Shown: piece after piece, positions 1-7,685 of the stretch | Numbering within the stretch: the stretch's first letter is position 1 | How the letters are laid out: each line of letters opens with the position of its first letter | Assembly (NCBI GenBank): GCA_964196195.1 | Contig: CAXMSE010000022.1 | Location: 11,194-75,193, forward strand | Direction: 5' to 3' | From: OFTM10 sp964196195 | Lineage (GTDB): Bacteria > Actinomycetota > Acidimicrobiia > Acidimicrobiales > Aldehydirespiratoraceae | DNA length: 64,000 nucleotides | Translations under genes and position numbers: made by a program | The notes under the pieces: model-generated | Databases searched by the model: none | Told to the model about the DNA's origin: nothing | Seen by the model: only the letters and a program-made list of their open reading frames with translations

Positions 1-133
1 GGTGATGGAGGGTCAGCCGGCTGGTGGTGTTGGCTTCGTGATCCTTGTCGGGGTTCTCGCCGGACTGGCGCTCGTGATGTTCACCGCCCTTCCCGAAGCG
101 CTGGCGGCCCGGCATCCGAGGTTCGGATCGTGA
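1..133 (+). CDS. C-terminal end of an unidentified membrane protein (partial)
   Basis: An open frame, read from base 2 and closing with TGA at 131-133, enters from outside the window. The visible 43 residues contain one hydrophobic stretch (GFVILVGVLAGLALVMFTAL), consistent with a last transmembrane segment followed by a short basic tail. GTG at base 2 or ATG at base 5 could in principle start a microprotein, but a truncated larger protein is more likely. Too little is present to name a family. Confidence 0.45.
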   Translation, partial: VMEGQPAGGVGFVILVGVLAGLALVMFTALPEALAARHPRFGS

Positions 134-149
134 GAGCTTCGAGCCGCTG

Positions 150-293
150 ATGCCATCCTCCGAGAGTTCGCTGACCCTCGAAGGGGCCACCGTCACCGTC
201 CCTCGCGGATGGGAGGCCGAGCTGCGTCGCCTAGCGGGCTTGGCAGTGGGGGCACCAGGTTGTGGTGCGGGCGTCGAGTTCGCGTCTCCGTAG
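150..293 (+). pseudogene. Possible 5' remnant of a small-protein gene, running into mutM
   Basis: ATG at 150 opens a 47-codon frame. Its first 25 residues (ending VTVPRGWEAEL) look like the N-terminus of a small actinobacterial protein. From about base 231 it becomes antisense to the mutM 3' end and loses any protein-like character before TAG at 291. This suggests a gene cut off by an old rearrangement, leaving only its beginning. It could also be a chance frame. The family resemblance is from memory of similar N-termini and is weak. Confidence 0.25.
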
Positions 294-1055
294 CTCGGCG
301 CCACAGCGCACACAGGGCTCGCCGCCACGGCCGTAGCAGAACAGCTCGTGCTGGTTGGTGCCCTCCTGCCCATCGGAATCGACATAGTCACGAAGTGTGG
401 TGCCGCCATGGTCGAGGCCCGAGCGCAGGGCCGTACGGACCGCGTCGACGAGCACCTCGGCTCGGTCCTGGGAGAGTCGCCTCGTTGCGGGATTGATACC
501 GGCAGCCCAGAGGGCCTCGTCGGCGTAGATGTTTCCGACCCCGGCCACGGCCCGTTGACCGAGCAGGATCGTCTTGATGTGACGATTGCTTCGCTTCACG
601 AACGCGGCGAAGTCGCGACCGTTGAAGGCGTCGTCGAAAGGCTCTGGACCGAGGGCGTGAAGGGTGGGGATTGCTGAGTGCTCGCCGGTGTCGACGCAGT
701 GGATCCGGCCGAAACGGCGCACGTCGTGGAAGGTGAAGACGCGCTCGTCGTCGAGACGCCACCATGCCCTCAGGTAGGGGTCGTCGAGATCAGCTCCATC
801 CGACGGGTCGTGCACCGCGAGCCGGCCGGTCATCCCGAGATGGATGATCAGCTCGCGTGGGGTGTCATCGTGGCTGATGAGATCGATGAGCAGGTACTTG
901 CCCCGACGCCGCAGCGACCCGATTTCGCTGCCCACAGCTTCGAGGGCAGGGGTGAACTTGACCGATGAATGCGAGCCGGCATCGACAAGTTCCGCTCCGA
1001 CCAGGCGGGGTTCGAGTTGGCGGCGGATGGTCTCGACCTCGGGAAGTTCGGGCAC
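231..1055 (-). CDS. mutM: Formamidopyrimidine-DNA glycosylase (Fpg/MutM)
   Basis: Base-excision repair enzyme that removes 8-oxoguanine and ring-opened purines and nicks the DNA by beta,delta-elimination. The mature N-terminus PELPEVE is the family signature: Pro2 is the Schiff-base nucleophile and Glu3 is catalytic. This fixes the GTG start at 1055, although the frame stays open upstream. The protein has 274 residues, a normal length. Its C-terminus carries the zinc finger Cys248-x2-Cys251 ... Cys268-x2-Cys271. It is transcribed divergently from the 1081 gene with only about 25 bp between starts. Confidence 0.96.
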   Translation of the reverse strand: MPELPEVETIRRQLEPRLVGAELVDAGSHSSVKFTPALEAVGSEIGSLRRRGKYLLIDLISHDDTPRELIIHLGMTGRLAVHDPSDGADLDDPYLRAWWRLDDERVFTFHDVRRFGRIHCVDTGEHSAIPTLHALGPEPFDDAFNGRDFAAFVKRSNRHIKTILLGQRAVAGVGNIYADEALWAAGINPATRRLSQDRAEVLVDAVRTALRSGLDHGGTTLRDYVDSDGQEGTNQHELFCYGRGGEPCVRCGAELRRRELDARTTTWCPHCQAR

Positions 1056-1080
1056 GGGGGAACTGTAGGCTCGCCAACCG

Positions 1081-2325
1081 GTGAATGACTTACCTACCTC
1101 CGAGCTGTTGGCTGAGATCATCGGTGAGGCGCTGAGCCAGGCCGAGGAGCTTCTGAAACTCGACGGGCCACGCGCCGAGGCGTGGGCCAGCGACCTCGCT
1201 GCGCTCGCGCTCGAGACGGGCCCCGACGCGATCTCCGAGCTCATCGCTGCGCTCCAGGCCCGAGAAGGGGCCCCGGCAGCAGCCGCGTTGTGGTCGATCG
1301 ATTCGATCGTGGGTGGCGTCGATATCTCGAGCCCCGCCCTCGAGCCGGCGCCGCCATGGTCGTCGGCGCTCGGCACCAGCCAGTGCGAAGGCGCCCTGCT
1401 GCTCAGGGCCCGTCGTGGCGAGTCGGCCGCTTTTCGTTTCGTCGACTCGGCCGACGACCGCCATGTTCTGGTTGTCGACCTGCTGCCTCCAGAAGTCGGA
1501 GAGGCGACGGAGCAGATTGGGGAGGTCACTGTCGGCCCGGGTGATCTGCTCTCGGTGCTGGGCGAGGAGGAGGCCGGGATCGAATCACGTGGGCACCCTG
1601 CAGCTGAGTTGGCGACACGGGTGGCTGCGGCACTGCGTGCCACGACCAAACCCCGCGCGTCTGCGGTGGCCAACGGCCGCTTGCTCGTGGCCCGACTCAA
1701 GGCGATGGGCATCGAGCCTCCTGCTCCGCCGGTGTGGGTGATCGACGACGTTCCGGAGTTGGCGCCCCGTGATCCCGACGACGACAACTATGCCCGCGTG
1801 GTCCTGGCACGAGCTCTCGGCGAGCCCGTCGCTCCCCCTCCCGGACGAGTGAAGTCGGCTGCAGGCCGCCTCAGATCGGCCGCGGCCCGCGACGAAACAC
1901 TTGCCCAGTGGCTCGCGGCGTCGGTCGGCCCGATCGACCTCGACGAGGCCGATCTCGATGTGGTGCTGGCTGCTCTCGCCGCCCCGATTGCTCCCGCCGA
2001 CCTCGCCCCCCTCGATGCCGATGCCCGCGAGGCGGTACTCGACCTCGAGTGGGCCGACTGGCTGGGAGTGGTGATCGGCCTGGTGCGGGAGGGAACCGGT
2101 GCGTCGGTCGAACCCGAAGCCCTCGTCGACCAGATCAATCGCTGCCCCGAAGTCACCTCCACAGTCCCCAAGAAGGATCGCCCCCGCGTGGCGTGGGCCT
2201 TGGCAGTGTGCACCGACCAGTGGTCGTCGCTCGGACTCGCGACAGACGGTGCGCTCACCGAACTTGGTGTCGCCCTCCTCCCTGCAGCGCTCGACCGGGC
2301 CTGGGGTGCGAGTATGACGCCATGA
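1081..2325 (+). CDS. Hypothetical protein, acidic, 414 aa
   Basis: I do not recognise this protein. It begins with GTG at 1081, is rich in Ala, Asp and Glu, has no signal peptide or membrane segment, and looks cytosolic and largely helical (LLAEIIGEALSQAEELL near the start). A 'DDDNYARVVLARALGEP' stretch near residue 235 and a conserved-looking C-terminal third ('DRPRVAWALAVCTDQW') suggest a real folded protein. Its TGA overlaps the ATG of the next gene (ATGA at 2322-2325), so the two are probably translationally coupled. Confidence 0.8.
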   Translation: MNDLPTSELLAEIIGEALSQAEELLKLDGPRAEAWASDLAALALETGPDAISELIAALQAREGAPAAAALWSIDSIVGGVDISSPALEPAPPWSSALGTSQCEGALLLRARRGESAAFRFVDSADDRHVLVVDLLPPEVGEATEQIGEVTVGPGDLLSVLGEEEAGIESRGHPAAELATRVAAALRATTKPRASAVANGRLLVARLKAMGIEPPAPPVWVIDDVPELAPRDPDDDNYARVVLARALGEPVAPPPGRVKSAAGRLRSAAARDETLAQWLAASVGPIDLDEADLDVVLAALAAPIAPADLAPLDADAREAVLDLEWADWLGVVIGLVREGTGASVEPEALVDQINRCPEVTSTVPKKDRPRVAWALAVCTDQWSSLGLATDGALTELGVALLPAALDRAWGASMTP

Positions 2326-3134
2326 CCGATCCGCCCAAGCCGAACCACGGTGCCCGTTTCATGGAGTTGCACGAGGCGGGCACCTTCGTGATGGCAAATG
2401 TGGCCGACGCGGGCACCACCAAGGCGGTGTGCGACGCGGGAGTCGCCGCGATTGCCACCACGAGTTCGGGGCACGCCGCCACGATCGGACGAAGCGATGC
2501 CGCCGGCGATGTCTCCATGGAGGAGCACGCGGCCCACACCGAACTGCTGGTGCGCGCATCGTCGGTGCCGTGCAATGTCGACGCCGAGAACGGCTATGGG
2601 CACCAGCCCGAGGACATGGCCGCGGCCGTGCAGCGATTCGCGGCAACGGGCGCCGGCGGGATGGGAATTGAGGACTGGTCCGGCGATTCCGAGCTGGGGC
2701 TCTACGACCGGGCCCTCGCGGTGGCCCGAATCGAGGCGGCGGTGGAGGCGGCCACCGCGCTCGATCACCCCTTCGTGATCACGGGGCGAACCGAGGTCCT
2801 GCTTTATGGCCTCGATGGAGGGATGGGCGAAACGCTGGCGCGGCTCCAGGCTTTCGCCGAAGTGGGGGCCCATTGTCTCTACGCTCCCGGCACCTGGGAC
2901 ATGGACTCTGTTCGCACCGTGGTGGACGGCGCCGGGGGCCCGGTGAACGTGCTCGCCCTCGTTGGCCATCGGGCTCCGGCAGGATCGGCAGGGATGACCC
3001 TCGAGGGCCTCGCCGAGGCGGGTGTGCGCCGCATCAGTGTCGGCGGGTCGCTCTACAGCGCTCAGGTGAGCTTCGCCGCTGACCTCATGCGTAGCGTGTT
3101 GGCGACCGGCGAGTTCGCCTCCCAACCCGACTAG
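2322..3134 (+). CDS. Isocitrate lyase/PEP mutase family protein
   Basis: A 270-residue TIM-barrel enzyme of the PEP mutase/isocitrate lyase superfamily, which makes or breaks C-C or P-C bonds beside an alpha-carboxylate using Mg2+. Evidence includes the early 'NVADAGTTKAV' strand, the 'NVDAENGYG' segment (counterpart of the D-x-E-x-G Mg2+ region), the 'GAGGMGIEDWSGD' segment, and the C-terminal 'GVRRISVGGSLY'. Members of this compact subgroup are usually annotated as phosphonomutase-like or oxaloacetate-decarboxylase-like. The exact substrate cannot be read from sequence. The ATG overlaps the previous stop codon. Confidence 0.85.
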   Translation: MTDPPKPNHGARFMELHEAGTFVMANVADAGTTKAVCDAGVAAIATTSSGHAATIGRSDAAGDVSMEEHAAHTELLVRASSVPCNVDAENGYGHQPEDMAAAVQRFAATGAGGMGIEDWSGDSELGLYDRALAVARIEAAVEAATALDHPFVITGRTEVLLYGLDGGMGETLARLQAFAEVGAHCLYAPGTWDMDSVRTVVDGAGGPVNVLALVGHRAPAGSAGMTLEGLAEAGVRRISVGGSLYSAQVSFAADLMRSVLATGEFASQPD

Positions 3135-3257
3135 CCGAATCAGCGGAACAACGGTTCGGAAAGCGAACGCCGGCTCCGCCAGTTCGATGTGGGGCCTCCC
3201 TCGCGTTGCCACTTCCGTTCGCTACCGTCAGCGATGACCCCCTGAACCCTCGGAGCC

Positions 3258-5696
3258 ATGGTGCCTCGTCAGCTCGAATTCGATCAGAACTTCGCCCGTG
3301 AGGTCATCGACGTGCCCGTCGCCGATGAGATGAGTGAGTCTTTCCTCGCCTATTCCCTCTCTGTCATCACGTCGCGCGCAATCCCCGATGTGCGCGACGG
3401 TCTCAAGCCGGTACAGCGTCGCATCCTGTGGTCGATGCTGCAGATGGGCGTGCGCCCGGGCACCCCCTTTCGGAAATCGGCGCGCATCGTCGGTGACACG
3501 ATGGGCAAGTACCACCCCCACGGCGACGCGGCCATCTACGACACTCTCACCCGCATGGGCCAGTACTTCTCGAGGATGGTGCCGTTCATCGATCCTCAAG
3601 GCAATTTCGGTAGTCTCGACGACCCACCCGCGGCAGCCCGCTACACCGAATGCCGATTGTCGGTCGCGGCGATGGACATGGTGCGCGAGCTCGACGAGAA
3701 CACCGTCGACTTCCGTCCCACCTACGACGGCGATGCCGACGAGCCCGTCGTCCTTCCGGCGGCTCTCCCCAACATCTTGGTCAACGGCACCACCGGCATC
3801 GCGGTGGGGATGGCCACCAACATGGCCCCCCACAACCTGAGAGAGGTCGAGAAGGCCATCGAGTTGGTGATGACCAAGCGTCGCCCCAAGCCCACGATCG
3901 AAGAGCTGATGGCAGTGCTGCCGGGCCCCGATTTTCCTTCGGGCGGAATCGTGGTCGACGACGGACTGAGCGACGCCTACGAGACGGGTCGAGGCACGTT
4001 CAGGGTGAGGGCCCGAGCCCATATCGAGCAGGTCAGCCGCAACCGCCAGGCCATCGTCGTCACCGAACTGCCCTACCAGGTCGGCATTGTCCGAGTGATC
4101 GCCAAGGTCCAGGATCTTGTCAACTCGGGCAAGATCACCGGCATCACCGACGTTGTCGATTTCTCCGATCACACCACCGACGACAATCAGGTGAGGGTCC
4201 AGATCGACGTCAAGGCGGCGGTCAACCCTCAGGCGGTACTCCAGGAGCTCTACCGGCTCACCCCGCTGGAGGAGAGCTTCGGTCTCAACAATGTGGTGCT
4301 GGTCCACGGCGTCCCCACCACTCTCGGGATCTACGACATCTGCCGCCATTACATCGAGCACCGGCTGGAGGTGATAGTCCGCCGCACCGAGTTCCGCCGG
4401 ATGAGGGCCCAGGATCGGCTTCACATTCTCGAAGGCCTGCTGATCGCGCTGGATGCCATAGACGAGGTGGTGGCCATCATCCGCTCGTCCCAAGACGTGG
4501 CCGAGGCCCGTCGGCGTCTCATCGAACGATTCGATCTCTCCCAGGTGCAAGCCGAGCACATCCTCGATATGCCTCTTCGGCGGCTCACCGCCCTGGCCAA
4601 GTTCGACATCGAGGAAGAGGCGGCCCAAAAGAGGGCCGACATCGCCGACTACGAACGCCTACTCAAGAGCGATGATCGGCGCCGCAAGCTGGTGATGAGC
4701 GAGCTCCGCGATCTCGTGGAGGTCCACGGCCAGGAGCGTCGCTCGGAGATCATCGCTGCCGATGAGATCGAAGTGTTCGAAGCGCCCAAGGAAAGCGCCG
4801 CCACCTTCGATCCCGATTCTGACGAGCCGTGTGTGGTCACCCTGTCGACCTCGGGCAATCTCGGGCGGGCTCCCGCCGAAGGAGCCAGGCGCGGAGTGGC
4901 GGGTCGCCACGACCTAATCAGCGCCCGCCTGGTCACATCCACCGGTTCACCGATCGTCGCGGTCACCTCTGAGGGGCGCGCTTTCGTAATCCGCGGCGGT
5001 GAGGTGGCCGACGCATCGGGGCGCACCAGGGGATCCACTGCGGCCCAGCTGCTCGGTCTCAACAAGGGTGAGCAGGTTCTGGGCCTGGCGGGTGAGGGTG
5101 AGGAAAATCTCGTGCTCGTCACTGCCGAGGGAGTGGTGAAACAGCTCACCAGCGCCGAGGCACTCGGCACCAAACCGGGCAAGCCGGTGATCGGGCTCAA
5201 GGGTGCCGACAGCGTCGTTGCCGCGTTCCGTACTCCCGTCGGGGTCGATGCCATGATCGTCGCGTCCGATGGACAGGCCCTCCGCCTCGGGATCGAGTCG
5301 ATCTCTGTGCAGGGTCGAGGCGCCGGCGGCGTGGCTGGCATGAAGTTGAAGGGCGATGCTCGTGTGGTGGGAGCTGGGCCCGTGATCGGCGATGGTGCCG
5401 CCATCGTGATCACCTCAGAATCGGGGGCGAAATCGACGCCTTACTCGGAGTTCGAGGCGAAGGGGCGCGGGGGTCAGGGCATTCGTATCGCGCGCCTCTC
5501 CGCTGGTGAGCAACTTCTCGCCGCCTGGTTCGGCGACCCCGTCGATGGCGAGTTGCTGGTCCAGATGGCCGACGATGCGGATCCGAGGAAGCTCCACCCC
5601 AACCCCGTGCCGTTCGGCATCGAGGCGTCGAATCGTGATCTCGTTCCGACTCGTACCGAACATCAGGTGATGGTGTTGGCGCCGGGTCGCTGGTGA
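3258..5696 (+). CDS. parC: DNA topoisomerase IV subunit A (ParC-type)
   Basis: Type IIA topoisomerase cleavage/rejoining subunit, 812 residues. The catalytic tyrosine is Tyr129 in AARYTE. The quinolone-resistance region reads HPHGDAAIY (residues 86-94), with Ala91 at the position of the usual quinolone-binding serine, as in some actinobacterial GyrA proteins. N-terminal wording such as GKYHPHGD and GNFGSLDDPPAA and the C-terminal 'VQGRGAGGVAGMKL' match the actinobacterial ParC type better than GyrA. A 'GRGGQG' motif near residue 735 resembles a degenerate GyrA box, so a GyrA-like activity is not excluded. Its partner parE lies 2 kb downstream on the same strand. Confidence 0.88.
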   Translation: MVPRQLEFDQNFAREVIDVPVADEMSESFLAYSLSVITSRAIPDVRDGLKPVQRRILWSMLQMGVRPGTPFRKSARIVGDTMGKYHPHGDAAIYDTLTRMGQYFSRMVPFIDPQGNFGSLDDPPAAARYTECRLSVAAMDMVRELDENTVDFRPTYDGDADEPVVLPAALPNILVNGTTGIAVGMATNMAPHNLREVEKAIELVMTKRRPKPTIEELMAVLPGPDFPSGGIVVDDGLSDAYETGRGTFRVRARAHIEQVSRNRQAIVVTELPYQVGIVRVIAKVQDLVNSGKITGITDVVDFSDHTTDDNQVRVQIDVKAAVNPQAVLQELYRLTPLEESFGLNNVVLVHGVPTTLGIYDICRHYIEHRLEVIVRRTEFRRMRAQDRLHILEGLLIALDAIDEVVAIIRSSQDVAEARRRLIERFDLSQVQAEHILDMPLRRLTALAKFDIEEEAAQKRADIADYERLLKSDDRRRKLVMSELRDLVEVHGQERRSEIIAADEIEVFEAPKESAATFDPDSDEPCVVTLSTSGNLGRAPAEGARRGVAGRHDLISARLVTSTGSPIVAVTSEGRAFVIRGGEVADASGRTRGSTAAQLLGLNKGEQVLGLAGEGEENLVLVTAEGVVKQLTSAEALGTKPGKPVIGLKGADSVVAAFRTPVGVDAMIVASDGQALRLGIESISVQGRGAGGVAGMKLKGDARVVGAGPVIGDGAAIVITSESGAKSTPYSEFEAKGRGGQGIRIARLSAGEQLLAAWFGDPVDGELLVQMADDADPRKLHPNPVPFGIEASNRDLVPTRTEHQVMVLAPGRW

Positions 5697-5718
5697 TCCG
5701 GGGCCCAGCAGTGTTTGT

Positions 5719-6348
5719 TCAGCCGAAGGTGTCGATGGTTTCGAGGATCTGGGACTGCTCGTTGGGCCCGAATCCGTAGAACAGGCTGGTGGCCGAATCG
5801 AGTGAACCGTCGGTGATCATCATCTGGGAGTTGATGCGCACGCCGAACGCCTGCCATGTGGAGAAACTCGGGTCCCACAACATGTTGACGTCGTCGAGAG
5901 GCACGTCGGCGATGAACTCCTGAGCTGCTCCGAAATTGTCCTGGGCGCCCAGGCCGATCACCTGGATTTCATCGGCATGGTCTCGGGCGAACTGCCCGAC
6001 CTCCGCTCGCTCGGAGCGGCAGGTGGGTCAATGAGGGGCCCAGAACCAGATCAAAACCGGCCGATCGCCATCGACCGCAGTGCGCAGTGTCTGCACACTG
6101 CCGTCGCTCACATCGAGAACCTCGGTGAGGCGGACGTCTTCGCTGACCGAAAGCGAGTCTGAGTTGGTGGTGGCAGCCGCTCCAGCCGCCGATGCCTCGG
6201 GCGTGTCGGGTGCTGCACTGCTCCCTGCACAGGCCGTTGCGAGCACGCCGGTTGTTATCGCCGCGACGGCAAGACGGCGACGGACGCCGGAGTAGGCCGT
6301 GGGGCGCGTGCGGTCTACAGTTCGAGAACTGGAGTGATGAGTCGACAT
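5719..6348 (-). CDS. Putative selenocysteine-containing redoxin/TlpA-like lipoprotein (UxxC)
   Basis: Read through an in-frame TGA (6028-6030), this is a 209-residue thioredoxin-fold protein. The N-terminus is a short basic stretch, a hydrophobic helix (LAVAAITTGVLATAC) and a lipobox-like Cys40, then a Ala/Ser-rich linker. The core reads VLIWFWAPH-U107-PTC110-RSE, where ordinary family members have WAPWCPTCR, so Sec replaces the first redox cysteine of CxxC. After the TGA the frame continues as normal thioredoxin fold (GQFARDHADEIQVIGLGAQ ... WQAFGVRINSQMMITDG) to TGA at 5719. The usual cis-Pro before the 'MMITDG' strand is absent (NSQ). The likely role is an extracytoplasmic thiol/peroxide redox reaction. 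The ATG at 6348 has no clear ribosome site. The alternative is a pseudogene or sequencing error at one base. Confidence 0.82.
5992..6027 (-). promoter_or_regulatory. Bacterial SECIS-like hairpin after the UGA
   Basis: Directly 3' of the TGA the transcript can fold: lower stem CTGCC (6022-6018) with GGCAG (5996-5992), upper stem CTCCG (6016-6012) with CGGAG (6005-6001), apical loop AGCGAG. The loop begins 16 nt after the UGA and has a G in its second position. Both features fit the published bacterial SECIS consensus, in which SelB binds a hairpin inside the coding sequence. The G+C-rich context makes chance hairpins common, so this supports the Sec reading but does not prove it. Confidence 0.6.
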
Positions 6349-6366
6349 CGCCGGAGGAAACACACC

Positions 6367-7587
6367 ATGGAGCCTACGTATTCCCTTGCGGCAGAGCAGT
6401 TTCGCCAGCGCATCCAGGACTTCCTTGCGGGCAACCTTCCCGATGTGTGGGCCGGTCTGGGTGCCCTTCCCTCCGACGAGGTGAAGCCGTTCGCCGACGG
6501 GTGGCGTCAGAAATTGGCCGCCAACGGCTTCCTGGCCCCGTCTTGGCCCAGTGAATACGGCGGCGGTGGCCTCAGTGAACTGGAGCAGGTGATAGTTGCC
6601 GAGGAGTTCCAGAAGTCGGGCGTACCCACCGGTGGCGACAACGATGCCTTCAGCATCCAGATGGTGGGAAACACCATCCTGCAGTGGGGGACCGAAGAGC
6701 AAAAGCGGCACTTCCTTCCGCGGATTATCTCCGGTGAAGACATCTGGTGCCAGGGCTACTCCGAGCCCGACGCGGGATCAGATCTGGGGTCGTTGGGCTG
6801 CCGGGCGGTGCTCGACGGCGAAGAGTGGGTGATCAACGGTCAGAAGATCTGGACCTCGGCCGGCCAGTACGCCAATTGGATCTTCGTTCTCTGTCGCACC
6901 GACCTCGATGCCCCGAAGCACCGTGGGATCAGCTTCATGGTCTGCCCGATGGATCAGCCGGGGGTCGAGGTGAGGCCCATCGAGATGCTGTCGGGCGATG
7001 CTGAGTTCAACGAAACCTTCTTCACCGATGCCCGCACATCCAAGGACAATGTGGTCGGCGGAGTCAACGCAGGTTGGGGTGTGGCCATGACCCTGCTCGG
7101 CTACGAGCGGGGTGAGTCGGCATCCACGATGCCGATCATGTTCGGTGCTGAATGGCAGAAGCTCGCCGATCTGGCCAAGGCCAACGGGCGATCCTCCGAT
7201 CCGGTGATCCGCGACCGCCTCAGCCAGACCTTCATCGAGGTCGAGATCATGCGCTACCTCGGGATGGGCACCCTCACAAGATTCCTGGCCGGCCACCAGC
7301 CCGGACCGGCAGAGTCGTCTTTCAAGTTGTACTGGAGCGAGTATCACAAGCGCCTCACCGAGTTGGCGATCGATGTGGTGGGACCTGGGGCCATGACTTC
7401 GGAGTCCACCGCGATGACGTCGTTCCACTGTGATCTTCCCGGCAGTCCCAACGATGCTGGTTCGTGGGTGGGCGCGTTCTACAACGCCCGGGCGGGCACG
7501 ATCTACGCGGGAACATCTCAGGTGCAGCGGAACATCCTCGGAGAGATGGTGCTCGGCCTGCCAAAGGAGCCGAGGCCACCGGCGTAG
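6367..7587 (+). CDS. Acyl-CoA dehydrogenase
   Basis: FAD-dependent acyl-CoA dehydrogenase, 406 residues, oxidising an acyl-CoA to the trans-2-enoyl-CoA and passing electrons to ETF. The family signature WCQGYSEPDAGSDLGSL and the C-terminal 'GTIYAGTSQVQRNILGEMVLGLP' helix are clear. The ATG at 6367 is preceded by GGAGG (6352-6356). An in-frame ATG at 6334 would overlap the divergent redoxin gene and lacks this site. The chain resembles the steroid/alicyclic-type dehydrogenases common in actinobacteria, but the substrate is unknown. It sits between parC and parE without functional connection to them. Confidence 0.93.
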   Translation: MEPTYSLAAEQFRQRIQDFLAGNLPDVWAGLGALPSDEVKPFADGWRQKLAANGFLAPSWPSEYGGGGLSELEQVIVAEEFQKSGVPTGGDNDAFSIQMVGNTILQWGTEEQKRHFLPRIISGEDIWCQGYSEPDAGSDLGSLGCRAVLDGEEWVINGQKIWTSAGQYANWIFVLCRTDLDAPKHRGISFMVCPMDQPGVEVRPIEMLSGDAEFNETFFTDARTSKDNVVGGVNAGWGVAMTLLGYERGESASTMPIMFGAEWQKLADLAKANGRSSDPVIRDRLSQTFIEVEIMRYLGMGTLTRFLAGHQPGPAESSFKLYWSEYHKRLTELAIDVVGPGAMTSESTAMTSFHCDLPGSPNDAGSWVGAFYNARAGTIYAGTSQVQRNILGEMVLGLPKEPRPPA

Positions 7588-7685
7588 GCGACCCGGGAGC
7601 CACCCCCCTGTCACTGGGGCGGGATATGGTGACGAACCCGTGTTCGATCACGGCGTTTTCCACCCCAGGCCGGCCCGGAGCCTTG

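Noticed and set aside
3234..3245. Mini-ORF ATG ACC CCC TGA upstream of parC
   Set aside because: Three codons only. It follows a TACCGT box but nothing shows it is translated or regulatory.
3228..4628. Long minus-strand ORF inside parC
   Set aside because: High-GC antisense shadow, rich in His, Asp and Gly with no fold-like pattern; parC on the other strand is unambiguous.
3258..5696. Calling the subunits GyrA and GyrB
   Set aside because: Wording of both subunits matches the actinobacterial ParC/ParE type better and the GyrA box is degenerate. Some uncertainty remains.
5719..6030. Reading the redoxin locus as a pseudogene with a simple nonsense mutation
   Set aside because: Possible, but the TGA is at the one position where Sec is expected, the downstream frame is intact to a normal end, and a SECIS-like hairpin follows. 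Kept as the alternative, not the main call.
6334..6366. Upstream ATG for the acyl-CoA dehydrogenase
   Set aside because: It would overlap the divergent redoxin start and has no ribosome site, whereas GGAGG precedes the ATG at 6367.
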